A stretch of 64,000 bases of DNA from Rhodanobacter ginsengisoli (lineage in GTDB: Bacteria; Pseudomonadota; Gammaproteobacteria; Xanthomonadales; Rhodanobacteraceae), in NCBI RefSeq assembly GCF_042657065.1, contig NZ_JBHSNF010000001.1:1550001-1614000 (forward strand). The letters run 5' to 3'. Made by a program: the position numbers and the translations under genes. The notes under the pieces are model-generated. The model ran no database searches. It worked only from the letters and a program-made list of their open reading frames with translations, and was not told where the DNA came from. Below are positions 9,595 through 19,376 of the stretch, one piece after another. Within the stretch, counting starts at the first letter, position 1, and each line of letters starts with the position of its first letter.

Positions 9595-12435
9595 TTATTC
9601 TGCAGAGTGGTCGGTGCCGACGGGCGCGGTCAGCGCCTGTTCGACGAGTGCCGCCTGTTCGGCGACATGGGTATTGAAATGGCCAGCCGCCGGTGCCGGC
9701 GAGCGCGCGCGCCCCGCGTACGAGAGGCTGTGCTTGCTGCCGATGCAGGCCTGCAGATGGTGGCGGATCTGGAACCAGGCGCCCTGGTTCATCGGTTCTT
9801 CCTGACACCAGATCACTTCCTTCGCGGCGGGATACCTGTCCAGCTCGGCCGTGACCTCGGGCCGCGGGAACGGATACAGCTGCTCGACGCGCACGATCGC
9901 CACATCCGTCAGCCCGCGCTTCTCGGCGTCCTCCAGCAGGTCGTAGTAGACCTTGCCGGAGCACAACACGATGCGTTTGACTTTCTTCGCTGCCAATTCG
10001 CGATGTTCGCCGATCACCAGCTGGAAACTGCCGTTGGCCAGCTCGTCCAGCGAGGACACCGCCAGCTTGTGCCGCAGCAGCGATTTCGGCGTCATCACGA
10101 TCAGCGGCTTGCGCACGTTGCGCAGCATCTGCCGGCGGATCATGTGGAAATCCTGCGCCGGCGTGGTCGGCACGCAGACCTGCATGTTGTCGAACGCGCA
10201 CAACTGCAGGAAGCGTTCCAGGCGCGCGGAGGAATGTTCCGGACCCTGGCCTTCGTAGCCATGCGGCAGCAGCAGCACCAAGCCGCACAGGCGGTTCCAC
10301 TTCGCCTCGCCGGAGCTGATGAACTGGTCGATCACCACCTGCGCGCCGTTGGCGAAATCGCCGAACTGCCCTTCCCAGATATTGAGCGTGTCCGGGTCGG
10401 TGGTGGAGTAGCCGTACTCGAACGCCATCACCGCCTCTTCGCTCAGCAGCGAATCGATCACCTCGACATCGGCACCATCGCGCACGGTCGCCAGCGGCAT
10501 CCAGGTGTGGCCGTCCTTCTGGTCGTGCAGCACCGCATGACGATGGAAGAACGTGCCGCGGCCGGAGTCCTGGCCGACCAGCCGCAGGTTGTGACCGCCA
10601 TCGATCAGGGTGGCGTAGGCCAGGTTCTCGGCGAAGCCCCAGTCGGCCGACTGTTCACCGGCGGCCATCTTGCGACGGTCGTCATAGATCTTGGCCACGC
10701 GCGCCTGCAGCGTCATGTCGGCGGGCAGGGTGAGGATCTTGCCGGCCAGCGCCTGCAGTTTCTGCATGGGCACGCGGGTGTCGACCGGCATCGACAGCTT
10801 GCCGCCGAGGAAACGGGCCCAGTCGACATGGCCGTCGCGCGATGGCGAGGTGTCCAGTTCGGTCATCGGCGCGCCGGCTTCGAGACGATCGCGGTAAGCC
10901 TCGAACTGCTGCTGCGCCTCGCCTTCGGCCAGCACGCCTTCCTTCACCAGTTGTTGCTGATACAGGTCGCGGGTGGTCGGGCGCTTGCGGATGATCTTGT
11001 ACATCACCGGCTGGGTGGCGGCCGGTTCGTCGGCCTCGTTGTGGCCATGGCGGCGATAGCAGACCAGGTCGATCACCACGTCGCGGCGAAACCGCTTGCG
11101 GAAGTCGTAGGCGAGCCGGGTCACTTCGATCACCGCCTCGGGGTCGTCGGCATTCACGTGCAGCACCGGCGCATTGACCATCTTGGCCAGGTCGGTGCAG
11201 TACATGGTCGAACGGGCGTCCTGCGGATTGGAGGTGGTGAAGCCGACCTGGTTGTTGATCACGATGTGCAGGCTGCCGCCGATCTTGAAGCCGCGGGCCT
11301 GCGACATGTTCAACAGTTCCATGTTGACGCCCTGACCGGCAAAGGCGGCGTCGCCATGGATCAGGACCGCCATCGACTGCTGGTGCATGGTGTCGTGACG
11401 GCGGGTCTGGCGGGCCTTCACCGAACCGGTGACCACCGGGTTGACGATCTCAAGATGCGACGGGTTGAACGCCAGCGCCACGTGCACGCTGCCCCTGGGC
11501 GTCTTGACGTCGGCGGAAAAGCCCATGTGGTACTTCACGTCACCCGAATGGGCCGGGTCGTCGGGATGCTCGAATTTGCCCTCGAACTCGTCGAACAGGG
11601 TCTTCGGCGGCTTGCCGAGAATGTTGACCAGCATGTTGAGGCGGCCGCGGTGGGCCATGCCGACCACGAGTTCCTTGATGCCGTTGTCGCCCGCGGCGCG
11701 CACCACGTCATCGATCATCGGGATCAGGCTGTCACCGCCCTCCAGCGAGAAGCGCTTCTGGCCCACGTACTTCGTGTGCAGGTAACGCTCCAGGCCCTCG
11801 GTGGCCGTGAGGCCGTCGAGCACCCGCTGCTTGCCGGCCTTGTCCAGGCTGCTGCGGCCGGCCTGCTGTTCGAGCCGGCTGTAGATCCAGTTGCGCTGTT
11901 CGTGGTTGCTGATGTGCATGAACTCGGCGCCGATCGTGCTGGCGTAGGTCTTCTGCAGACGGCCCAGCAGTTCGTGCAGCTTCATCCGCTGGCCGGTGCC
12001 GGCGTAGTTGCCGGTATCGAACTCGGTATCCAGGTCCGCATCGCTCAGGCCATGGAAGGCGAGGCCGAGATCCGGCGCCTGCATCTTTTCGGCGAGGCCC
12101 AGCGGATCGAGGTCGGCGGCCAGGTGGCCGCGCGAGCGATAGGCCGTCAGCAGGCGCAATACGCCAGCCTGCTTGCGCGCATGCTCGTCGCTCATCGGAA
12201 CGGCAGCCGCACCGTTGTGACGTTGCTTCTGGGCAGCCTCGATACGTGCAATGGCCGCGAGGTGGGAGACATCTCCCGATTCGCGGCCATTGAAGGATTC
12301 GAAATAGCTGGCCCATTCTGCGGGAACCGCCGAGGGTTCGGCCAGCCAGGCGTCATAGAGGGATTCGACGTAGTCGGCGTTGCCGCCAGCGAGTTGGGAA
12401 GATTCGAAGAACTCGCGGATCAGGTTTGTACTCAC
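9595..12435 (-). CDS. sucA: 2-oxoglutarate dehydrogenase E1 component
   Basis: Thiamine-diphosphate enzyme that decarboxylates 2-oxoglutarate and passes the succinyl unit to SucB in the TCA cycle. The 946-residue product begins with the E2-binding N-terminal arm (LIREFFESSQLAGGNADYV), followed by the ThDP/Mg site running from GDAAFAGQG to INNQVGF and a C-terminal transketolase-like pyrimidine-binding domain. Length agrees with E. coli SucA (933). It is the first gene of sucA-sucB-lpdA, with a TATAAT-type promoter candidate about 120 bases upstream. Confidence 0.97.
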   Translation of the reverse strand: MSTNLIREFFESSQLAGGNADYVESLYDAWLAEPSAVPAEWASYFESFNGRESGDVSHLAAIARIEAAQKQRHNGAAAVPMSDEHARKQAGVLRLLTAYRSRGHLAADLDPLGLAEKMQAPDLGLAFHGLSDADLDTEFDTGNYAGTGQRMKLHELLGRLQKTYASTIGAEFMHISNHEQRNWIYSRLEQQAGRSSLDKAGKQRVLDGLTATEGLERYLHTKYVGQKRFSLEGGDSLIPMIDDVVRAAGDNGIKELVVGMAHRGRLNMLVNILGKPPKTLFDEFEGKFEHPDDPAHSGDVKYHMGFSADVKTPRGSVHVALAFNPSHLEIVNPVVTGSVKARQTRRHDTMHQQSMAVLIHGDAAFAGQGVNMELLNMSQARGFKIGGSLHIVINNQVGFTTSNPQDARSTMYCTDLAKMVNAPVLHVNADDPEAVIEVTRLAYDFRKRFRRDVVIDLVCYRRHGHNEADEPAATQPVMYKIIRKRPTTRDLYQQQLVKEGVLAEGEAQQQFEAYRDRLEAGAPMTELDTSPSRDGHVDWARFLGGKLSMPVDTRVPMQKLQALAGKILTLPADMTLQARVAKIYDDRRKMAAGEQSADWGFAENLAYATLIDGGHNLRLVGQDSGRGTFFHRHAVLHDQKDGHTWMPLATVRDGADVEVIDSLLSEEAVMAFEYGYSTTDPDTLNIWEGQFGDFANGAQVVIDQFISSGEAKWNRLCGLVLLLPHGYEGQGPEHSSARLERFLQLCAFDNMQVCVPTTPAQDFHMIRRQMLRNVRKPLIVMTPKSLLRHKLAVSSLDELANGSFQLVIGEHRELAAKKVKRIVLCSGKVYYDLLEDAEKRGLTDVAIVRVEQLYPFPRPEVTAELDRYPAAKEVIWCQEEPMNQGAWFQIRHHLQACIGSKHSLSYAGRARSPAPAAGHFNTHVAEQAALVEQALTAPVGTDHSAE

Positions 12436-12749
12436 GTCACCACCGGCAGGGAAGGGATGCTTGCAGTCATCTGTGCGACCAGGGAAATCGCGGTTTTCAG
12501 TCGGTTTTCAAGCCCGACTGACCGTTCTGACGGATGACTGGGGAGAATCCGGACAATTATACCCTTGGCCTGCCGCGACGCGGCAACCCACAAAGTGCGT
12601 GGAAGCGAGTGCTGGCGGCGATCCTGGCGGACGGCGCGGCGTCCCTCGGCATCGAACTCTGCTGTTTCATGGGGTTTGCCGTTGTCCCGGAGGGGTTCGA
12701 CCCCGCGAACATCGGGCCAGCTGCTGTTCAGCCGGTCGGGCCATGCCGG
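12436..12749. other. Intergenic region (314 bp) upstream of sucA
   Basis: Holds the leader and putative promoter of the sucA operon and the 3' flank of the GNAT gene. A small dyad GGGGT-TCG-ACCCC lies at 12692-12704 without a T-tract. No convincing ORF was seen; the plus-strand open frame across it continues as a shadow of the minus-strand genes. Confidence 0.6.
12556..12586 (-). promoter_or_regulatory. Candidate sigma-70 promoter for sucA-sucB-lpdA
   Basis: On the minus strand a perfect TATAAT (12561 to 12556) has a weak TTGCCG (12586 to 12581) upstream with a 19-base spacer. It is about 120 bases before the sucA start codon. The -10 is strong, the -35 and spacing are poor. Confidence 0.45.
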
Positions 12750-13703
12750 TCAGATATTCAGCGTCTGCAGCACGCTGGCGCGTTCGGCGCGGTCCCACAC
12801 CTCGTTGAAGTGCTGCTGCAGCGGCGCCTGGCTGGCGCGGTCGTCGCGCGCGGCACGACCCTGCGGGCGATCTGCCTCGGGGAGGAACAGATAGCCGCCG
12901 ACGTCGTTGAGCAGGTAAGCCGAGACGTAGGCCAGGTCGGCCTCCTCCACCGGCACGCGGACCTGGATCGAGCTGGGCAGGCGCTGCGCCAGTGCGATCA
13001 ATCGATGATCGTTGCGCAAGGCGCCGGCCGGATCGTGCAGCAGGATCCGGATCTGTGCACCGCGGCCGGAAATCGCGATGCGCCGCAGCTGATCCAGCTC
13101 TTCCGTGCTGGCGTAGCTGTCGTTGCCGAGGATGGGCTGGTAGATCGCCAGCCGGTGGCGGGCGTCCCCCAGCAACTGCAGGCGCGCCGCTGCGCTTTCG
13201 CTGCGCGTGCCGGTGGGCAGGGCGCCGATGTCATGCAGCGGCAGATCCTCCCTGTCGTCGCTGCGGGACAGGGCCAGCCGCATCGCCCGATGGGGCAGGC
13301 CGGCATCCTCGAATTCCTCGCCATGCGCCATGAAGCCTTCGCGCTCGTAGAAGCCGATCGCGCTGACCTGGGCGTCCAGCGTCACCTCGGGCCAGCCGGC
13401 GGCGCGCGCATGGGCGATCAACTCGCGCAGCAGCGCCAGTCCGACACCCTGGCCGCGCCACGTCTGCAGCACGGCCATGCGCCCGATCTTGTGTGCCGGA
13501 CTGATCCGCCCGCAGCCGATCGGCTGGCCGGCATCGTCTCGCGCCAGGACATGCCGGCAGTCGCCGTCGAGGCCATCGCGCTCGCGCTCCTCGGGCACGC
13601 CCTGTTCCTGCACGAACACCGTCTGGCGCAACTCGAGCAGGGCGGCGCGCTGATCTTCGCGAGACCAGTCGACCAGCTCGACATGGAAGTTCTGCAGCTT
13701 CAT
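12750..13703 (-). CDS. GNAT N-acetyltransferase with C-terminal DUF7931-like domain
   Basis: Two-domain protein of 317 residues. Residues 1-145 form a GNAT acetyltransferase: LRQTVFVQEQGVP near the start and the acetyl-CoA pyrophosphate loop WRGQGVGLALL at about 84-94 are typical of the ElaA-like group. The second half (about 160-317) contains ASTEELDQLRRIAISGRGAQ and resembles the conserved domain fused to GNATs in pseudomonads and xanthomonads (DUF7931), of unknown role. The start ATG overlaps the stop of roxA (ATGA), so both are translated from one message. Substrate unknown. The fusion is by recognition of pattern only. Confidence 0.8.
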   Translation of the reverse strand: MKLQNFHVELVDWSREDQRAALLELRQTVFVQEQGVPEERERDGLDGDCRHVLARDDAGQPIGCGRISPAHKIGRMAVLQTWRGQGVGLALLRELIAHARAAGWPEVTLDAQVSAIGFYEREGFMAHGEEFEDAGLPHRAMRLALSRSDDREDLPLHDIGALPTGTRSESAAARLQLLGDARHRLAIYQPILGNDSYASTEELDQLRRIAISGRGAQIRILLHDPAGALRNDHRLIALAQRLPSSIQVRVPVEEADLAYVSAYLLNDVGGYLFLPEADRPQGRAARDDRASQAPLQQHFNEVWDRAERASVLQTLNI

Positions 13704-14896
13704 CGGCGGCGACGGGATCTGCGCGGCAGCAGGTGGCCGTCATTGACCAGCGCCAGCAGCAAGCCCTGCTCGGTGCCGTCCAGTGGACGGTCGACGCTGA
13801 GTGCACGCTGCTCGCACAGTTGTTGCGCCAGGGCGGCGGTGGCCGGATAGGCCTGCCCGCTGACATACAAGGTGCAACCGGTTCTGCCGGTGGTCCACGC
13901 CAGCCGTGACCACGGATGGCGCAGCAACTGCGCGCCGGCAGCGAGCTGTTTGGCCAGTGCTGCGTCGGTCAGCGGCTTCTCAAGCGGCGCCGGCACCTGC
14001 GCGTTGCGGTAACGGGTGATGAAGCGCCCGAACCAGTCGCGCAACATGTCGTCGCCCAGCGCCGCGGCAAATGGCAGCGCCGCCCTCAGGCGATCGATCG
14101 CGGCGCGGTCGATCTCGCCGGTGGCCCTGGCCGGCTTCAGATCCGGATCGGCGTAGCGCAGTTCCTCCGGCAGGCGCTCGGCGATATGGTCGGCCAGGTC
14201 ACCGGTCAATTCGGCCTGCGAAGGTGCGCGCATGCCGATCGAGAAGGTCATGCACGGTCCACCGAAGGCAACGCCGTCGTGCGGCACACCCGGCGGCAGG
14301 TACAGCATGTCACCCGGTTCCAGCAGCCACTCGTGGGTCGGCTCGAACTGCGCCAGCTGCTTCAGCTCGACATCGTGGCGAAATTCCTTCGGGGCCATCG
14401 GGTCGTCGCTGATCGCCCAGTGGCGCTGGCCCAGTCCCTGCAGCAGGAACACGTCGTACTGGTCGACATGGGCGCCGACGCCGCCGCCCGGCTCGGCATA
14501 GGAGACCATCACGTCGTCCATCCGCCAGCTCGGCAGGAAGCTGAAGTGCTGCAGCAGTCCGGCGACATCCGCATCCCATTTGTCCACGTCCTGCACCAGC
14601 AGGGTCCAGTGGCTGTCCGGCGTATTGGCGAAGTCGGCTTCGCTCAGCGGACCGGGATTGACCTGCCAGCGGTCGCGCTTTTCGTCATGCACGATCAGTC
14701 GCGCCAGCGCGGCGGGTTCGCAGGCCAGCCCGGCCAGGTCGTCCGGCTGCAGCGGCGGCTTGAAGTCGGCAAATGCGTTGCGGATCAGCAAGGGCCGCTT
14801 CTGCCAGTAGTCGCGCAGGAACCGGGCCGGGCTCATGCCCAGCGGGCGTGTGCTGCTGCCGCGGACTTCGATGGGGAGGTCTGTCGTGGTGGTCAT
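13700..14896 (-). CDS. roxA: Ribosomal protein L16 3-hydroxylase RoxA (YcfD), JmjC cupin
   Basis: Fe(II)/2-oxoglutarate oxygenase that hydroxylates an arginine of ribosomal protein L16. The 398-residue product has the N-terminal JmjC cupin with iron ligands His143 and Asp145 (GAHVDQYDVF) and His206 (PPGVPHDG), then the dimerisation and winged-helix C-terminal region seen in YcfD. The C-terminus is a basic run of arginines. It is the first gene of a pair with the GNAT protein (4-bp overlap). Its own substrate 2-oxoglutarate is unrelated to the nearby sucAB except by chance. Confidence 0.92.
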   Translation of the reverse strand: MTTTTDLPIEVRGSSTRPLGMSPARFLRDYWQKRPLLIRNAFADFKPPLQPDDLAGLACEPAALARLIVHDEKRDRWQVNPGPLSEADFANTPDSHWTLLVQDVDKWDADVAGLLQHFSFLPSWRMDDVMVSYAEPGGGVGAHVDQYDVFLLQGLGQRHWAISDDPMAPKEFRHDVELKQLAQFEPTHEWLLEPGDMLYLPPGVPHDGVAFGGPCMTFSIGMRAPSQAELTGDLADHIAERLPEELRYADPDLKPARATGEIDRAAIDRLRAALPFAAALGDDMLRDWFGRFITRYRNAQVPAPLEKPLTDAALAKQLAAGAQLLRHPWSRLAWTTGRTGCTLYVSGQAYPATAALAQQLCEQRALSVDRPLDGTEQGLLLALVNDGHLLPRRSRRRR

Positions 14897-14935
14897 CCGG
14901 CCATTGTAATGGTCGCGGACGGGAACCGGGCAGCC

Positions 14936-15676
14936 TCAGGCAAACAGGTGGAACGCATTGTTGGCGCCCAGCGCGAGCACCGCGATGCCGGCCAGCATGC
15001 TCGCCGCGCGGGCCGGGATGCGCCGGATGAACAGCGCACCGAACGGCGCGGCCAGGACGCCGCCGATGATCAGGCCGAGCACAGCCGGGGCGTGGCTGAC
15101 CCCGATGGTGAGCAGGAAACTCACGCTGGCGGCGATACTCACCACGCATTTGGCCAGATGCACGCTGCCGATCACCGCTCGGGGCGGCAAGCCCCGAGCG
15201 AGCAGGATGGTGACGGTCAGCGCGCTCCAGCCACCGCCGCCGATCGCGTCGGCGAAGCCGGCGAGCAACCCCAGCGGTGCCGTGCCGCGTGGCACGTCGT
15301 CGCGCAGGCCGGATGGTCGGCTGCTCCGGAACAGCAGGAACACGCCCATGCCGAGCAGGTAGGGCGTCAGGATCATGCGCATCCAGGCCGCCGGCAGGTG
15401 GATCGCGACCAGGACCCCGAGCAGGGCGCCCAGCACGCCCGGGAAGACCAGGGCCAGGAACAGCGGGCGGCGCACGTTGCCGGCCAGCAGATGGCTGATG
15501 CCGGAGGCCCCGCAGGTGAACGTCTCGGCGTAGTGCACGCTGGCGCTGGCCGCCACCGGCGGCATGCCCAGGCCGATCAGCAGCCCGGCCGAGGTCACGC
15601 CGTAGGCCATGCCCAGCGCGCCGTCGACCAGCTGGGCGAGGGCGCCGACGGCAATGAAGACAAGCAGCTCGCTCAC
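14936..15676 (-). CDS. TauE/SafE-family sulfite/anion exporter
   Basis: Inner-membrane protein of 246 residues with about eight hydrophobic segments and the family's two-fold repeat (ALAQLVDGALGMAYGV near the N-terminus, GFADAIGGGGWSALTV in the middle). Members export sulfite, sulfonates or other organic anions. I chose the GTG at 15676 because the preceding in-frame residues are basic and not membrane-like; a longer form starting at 15781 is possible, and neither start has a clear ribosome-binding site. It is divergent from cysJIH, which makes sulfite export a good hypothesis. Confidence 0.85.
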   Translation of the reverse strand: MSELLVFIAVGALAQLVDGALGMAYGVTSAGLLIGLGMPPVAASASVHYAETFTCGASGISHLLAGNVRRPLFLALVFPGVLGALLGVLVAIHLPAAWMRMILTPYLLGMGVFLLFRSSRPSGLRDDVPRGTAPLGLLAGFADAIGGGGWSALTVTILLARGLPPRAVIGSVHLAKCVVSIAASVSFLLTIGVSHAPAVLGLIIGGVLAAPFGALFIRRIPARAASMLAGIAVLALGANNAFHLFA

Positions 15677-15804
15677 GTGGGCAGGTCGATCGGGCAGTCC
15701 GGGTGGCTGCAGTATCTGTCCGCGGCGACCGTGCGCAGAAATGAAGAGCGGGCATAACGACATGCCGACATATGTTTTCACGGACGAGTGGAGTTTTCAT
15801 AGCA

Positions 15805-15830
15805 TGGACGTCAAGAAGTAAAGACGTCCA
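15805..15830 (+). repeat. Dyad in the cysJ leader
   Basis: Arms TGGACGTC (15805-15812) and GACGTCCA (15823-15830) around a 10-base A/G-rich loop lie just before the AAGGA ribosome-binding site of cysJ. It could be an operator or a leader hairpin. The regulator is not identifiable from sequence. Confidence 0.6.
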
Positions 15831-15842
15831 AAAGGAACTGCC

Positions 15843-17678
15843 GTGAATGCCGCACTCAAACCGATTCCGCCATCCTCGACACTCGATGCGGAGAAACTGG
15901 CCCTGCTCAACCGGCTGACTGCCGGCCTGGCGCCGGCGGACCTGTACTGGATCGCGGCCTACAGCGCGGCACAGGCGGCCCGCCTGCCGGCACACGCGGG
16001 ACTGGCCGTGGTAGGCGAGCCGGCGACCACCCCGGCGGTGGAGCCGGTCGAGCGATTGAGCATCGTCTACGGCAGCCAGACCGGCAACTCCCGCCGGGTC
16101 GCCGAGCAGCTGGCGGAGCGCGCGCAGGCGGCCGGATTGCCGGTGCGCCTGCTCAGGGCAGGCGCCTACCCGCTGCGCGAACTGGCGCAGGAGCGCTACC
16201 TGGTGGTGGTGATCAGCAGCCAGGGCGACGGCGACCCGCCGGACGACGCGATCGGCTTCTTCGAGTTCGTTGCCGGCAAGCGCGCGCCGAAGCTGCCGCA
16301 GCTGAAGTTCGCCGTGCTGGGGTTGGGCGACTCGAGCTATCCCAAATACTGCGCGGTGAGCCGCGAGCTGGATGCCCGGCTCACCGCCCTGGGCGGCACC
16401 CGTTTCGTCGAGCTGGGCGAGGCGGATGTGGATTTCGAGACGGTGGCCGCCACCTGGTCGGCGCGCACGCTGGAGACCGCGCGCGAGGCCTTGAGCGGGT
16501 CGGGCGCACCGGCGCGTCACGCCAGCCCGCTGCACGCGGTCGCTGCGCCGCCGCGTCCACTGCATGCGCGCGAGCGGCCGTTTGCGGCCGCCGTGCTGGA
16601 AAACCAGCGCATCGTGTCGCGCGACAGCGCGCGTGACCTGCGTCATGTCGAGCTGTCGCTGGAAGGCTCCGGCCTGCGCTACGAGGCCGGCGATGCGATC
16701 GGGGTCTGGCCGCGCAATCCGCCGCAGCTGGTGGAGCAGTGGCTGTCGGCGCTGAAACTCGATGGTGCGGCCGAGATCGAGCACGACGGCCGGCGGTTGC
16801 CGTTGGCACGCTGGCTCGGTCAGGAGCGTGAACTCACCCGGCTGAGCCGCCCGCTGGTGGCCGCCCAGGCCGCCGCCTCCGGATCCGGCGAGTTGCAGCG
16901 ACTGCTGCAGCCGGAGCAGAGAGATGCGTTTGCGGCACTGCTGGCCGGCCACCAGCCGATCGATCTGCTGCGGCGGTTCCCGGTGGCGTGGGAGCCCGCG
17001 CAACTGCTGGCCGCACTGCGTCCGCTGACACCACGGTTGTACTCGATCGCCTCCAGCCCCGCGCTGGTCGGTCAGGACGAGGTGCACCTGACGGTCGCGG
17101 TGGTCGAGTACATCGCGCATGGGAGTGCCCATGTCGGTGCGGCATCGGCATTTCTGGCCGGCGCGGGCGACGATGTACGGGTACCGGTGTTCGTCGAGTC
17201 GAACGAGCGCTTCCGGCTGCCCGCCGATGGCAGCCGCGACGTGATCATGATCGGTCCGGGCACCGGCGTCGCGCCGTTCCGCGCGTTCGTGCAGGAACGC
17301 CAGGCGACCGGAGCGGGCGGGCGCAACTGGCTGTTCTTCGGCAACCGCCACTTCCAGCAGGATTTTCTGTATCAGGTCGAATGGCAGGAAGCGCTGCGCA
17401 GCGGTGCGCTGGATCGGCTCGATCTGGCCTTCTCGCGCGACTCCGCCAGCAAGGTCTACGTGCAGCAGCGCCTGCGCGAACAAGGGCGCGAGCTCTATGC
17501 GTGGCTGCGCGAAGGCGCGCATCTGTATGTCTGCGGCGACGCCACCCACATGGCGCGCGACGTGCACGAGGCGCTGGTCTACATCATCGCCAGCCACGGC
17601 GGGCTGTCCATCGAGGACGCCGACAGCTGGCTCGGCGAGCTGCTGCAACAGGGCCGTTATGCCCGCGACATCTACTGA
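15843..17678 (+). CDS. cysJ: NADPH-sulfite reductase flavoprotein alpha subunit
   Basis: Carries electrons from NADPH through FAD and FMN to CysI for the six-electron reduction of sulfite to sulfide. A flavodoxin domain with YGSQTGNS at about 76-83 comes first, then the FAD domain (RLYSIASSP, about 398-406) and the NADPH domain (GPGTGVAPFRAF; YVCGDATHMARDV near the end), finishing in a tyrosine as in E. coli CysJ. Length 611 against 599. Start is GTG with AAGGA six bases upstream. First gene of cysJ-cysI-cysH, with 12 bases to cysI. Confidence 0.97.
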   Translation: MNAALKPIPPSSTLDAEKLALLNRLTAGLAPADLYWIAAYSAAQAARLPAHAGLAVVGEPATTPAVEPVERLSIVYGSQTGNSRRVAEQLAERAQAAGLPVRLLRAGAYPLRELAQERYLVVVISSQGDGDPPDDAIGFFEFVAGKRAPKLPQLKFAVLGLGDSSYPKYCAVSRELDARLTALGGTRFVELGEADVDFETVAATWSARTLETAREALSGSGAPARHASPLHAVAAPPRPLHARERPFAAAVLENQRIVSRDSARDLRHVELSLEGSGLRYEAGDAIGVWPRNPPQLVEQWLSALKLDGAAEIEHDGRRLPLARWLGQERELTRLSRPLVAAQAAASGSGELQRLLQPEQRDAFAALLAGHQPIDLLRRFPVAWEPAQLLAALRPLTPRLYSIASSPALVGQDEVHLTVAVVEYIAHGSAHVGAASAFLAGAGDDVRVPVFVESNERFRLPADGSRDVIMIGPGTGVAPFRAFVQERQATGAGGRNWLFFGNRHFQQDFLYQVEWQEALRSGALDRLDLAFSRDSASKVYVQQRLREQGRELYAWLREGAHLYVCGDATHMARDVHEALVYIIASHGGLSIEDADSWLGELLQQGRYARDIY

Positions 17679-17690
17679 TCGGAACAGCCC

Positions 17691-19376
17691 ATGTCCAGCT
17701 CATTCGAAACCATCAAGCAGCAAAGCCGCTACCTGCGGGGCGGCATCGCCGAGGGACTGGCCGATCCGGTCACCGGCGCGATCAGCGAGGACGACGGCAA
17801 GCTGATCAAGTTCCACGGCACCTACCAGCAGGATGACCGCGACATCCGCGACGAGCGGCGCCGGCAGAAGCTGGAGCCGGCCTATTCGTTCATGGTGCGC
17901 GCGCGGCTTGCCGGCGGCGTGATGACGCCGGCGCAATGGCTGGCGTTCGATGCGATCGCCAGCGACTACGCCAGCAGCGGACTGCGCATCACCACCCGGC
18001 AGACCTTCCAGTGGCACGGCGTGATCAAGCACAACCTGAAGCCGACCATCGCCGCGATCGACGCGGCGATGGCCAGCACCATTGCCGCCTGCGGCGACAT
18101 CAACCGCAACGTGGTGTGCAACGCCAACCCGGTCGAGTCGGCGGCGCACGAGCTGGCGTACGCGTGGGCGGTGCGCCTGTCCGAGCACCTCAAGCCGCAG
18201 ACCCGCGCGTACCACGAGATCTGGCTCGACGGCGAGAAGCTGGTGGGCGAGGAAGAGCATGAGCCGCTGTACGGGCCGACCTACCTGCCGCGCAAGTTCA
18301 AGATCGGGCTGGCGATCCCGCCGCTGAACGATGTCGATGTGTTTGCCCAGGACCTGGGCCTGATCGCGATCGTGGATCAGGGCGAGCTGCTGGGTTTCAA
18401 CGTGGCGATCGGCGGTGGCATGGGCGCCAGCCATGGTGACCCGAGCACTTATCCGCGGCTTGGCGACGTGATCGGCTTCGTGCGGCCGGAACGGTTGCTG
18501 GCGCTGGCCGAGTCGGTCATCTCGGTGCAGCGTGACTGGGGCGATCGCCAGGAGCGCAAGCACGCGCGGCTGAAGTACACCATCGACACGCGTGGGCTGG
18601 AGGTGTTCAAGGCCGAGGTGGAACGTCGTCTCGGCGTTGCGCTGGCGCCCGCGCGCGCATTCCGCTTCGAGCACAACGGCGATCGCTACGGCTGGATCCA
18701 GGGCCACGCGGGCCGCTGGCACCTGACCTTGCAGGTCGAGTCCGGGCGCCTGCTCGATTGCCCCGGCCAGACCTGGCTCAGCGGCATGCGCGAGCTGGCG
18801 GGCGTGCATACCGGCGACATCCGGCTCACCTGCAACCAGAACCTGATCATCGCCAACGTGGCCGCGGTTGACCGCGCCGGCATCGACGCGATCGTGGCCC
18901 GCCACGGTCTGGACGGCTATCTGAAGCACAGCGCGATCCGCCAGCACGCGGTCGCCTGCGTGGCGCTGCCGACCTGCGCCCTGGCGATGGCCGAAAGCGA
19001 ACGCTACCTGCCACAGATCCTGCCGAAGCTGGAAGCGTTGCTGGACAGCCATGGCCTGATCGATGCCCCGATCCTGCTGCGCCTGTCCGGCTGCCCGAAC
19101 GGTTGCTCGCGGCCCTACCTGGGCGAGATCGCCCTGGTCGGCCGTGCCCCAGGTCGTTACGACCTGCGCCTGGCCGCCGATTTCAGCGGCCAGCGGCTGA
19201 ACCAGGTCTACCGCGAGAACATCGACGAGGCCTCGATCCTCGAGGCGCTCGATCCGCTGTTCGCGCGTTACGCCGCGGAGCGCTCCGCAGGCGAGGGCTT
19301 CGGCGATTTCCTGCTGCGTGTGGGCATCCTCGCCGCGCCGCCTTCGCGGCGTATCGCCGCCACGGTGCTGGCATGA
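17691..19376 (+). CDS. cysI: Sulfite reductase hemoprotein beta subunit
   Basis: Siroheme/[4Fe-4S] subunit that reduces sulfite to sulfide. The four cluster ligands are visible as Cys423 and Cys429 (ACVALPTC) and Cys468 and Cys472 (SGCPNGC); the last also bridges to siroheme. Spacing is identical to E. coli CysI with an offset of 11. Length 561 (E. coli 570). The siroheme-proximal motif TTRQTFQWHG lies near residue 103. It follows cysJ closely and its stop overlaps the cysH start codon (ATGA). Confidence 0.97.
   Translation: MSSSFETIKQQSRYLRGGIAEGLADPVTGAISEDDGKLIKFHGTYQQDDRDIRDERRRQKLEPAYSFMVRARLAGGVMTPAQWLAFDAIASDYASSGLRITTRQTFQWHGVIKHNLKPTIAAIDAAMASTIAACGDINRNVVCNANPVESAAHELAYAWAVRLSEHLKPQTRAYHEIWLDGEKLVGEEEHEPLYGPTYLPRKFKIGLAIPPLNDVDVFAQDLGLIAIVDQGELLGFNVAIGGGMGASHGDPSTYPRLGDVIGFVRPERLLALAESVISVQRDWGDRQERKHARLKYTIDTRGLEVFKAEVERRLGVALAPARAFRFEHNGDRYGWIQGHAGRWHLTLQVESGRLLDCPGQTWLSGMRELAGVHTGDIRLTCNQNLIIANVAAVDRAGIDAIVARHGLDGYLKHSAIRQHAVACVALPTCALAMAESERYLPQILPKLEALLDSHGLIDAPILLRLSGCPNGCSRPYLGEIALVGRAPGRYDLRLAADFSGQRLNQVYRENIDEASILEALDPLFARYAAERSAGEGFGDFLLRVGILAAPPSRRIAATVLA

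Noticed and set aside
8455..12537. A 1,360-residue open frame on the plus strand opposite sucA and sucB
   Set aside because: It mirrors the strongly G/C-ending codons of the minus-strand genes; its residues are dominated by His, Arg, Gln and Val/Ala, with no domain. The antisense sucA/sucB motifs are unambiguous.
12692..12704. GGGGTTCGACCCC as a possible tRNA T-arm
   Set aside because: No matching anticodon arm, acceptor stem or CCA end could be folded around it.
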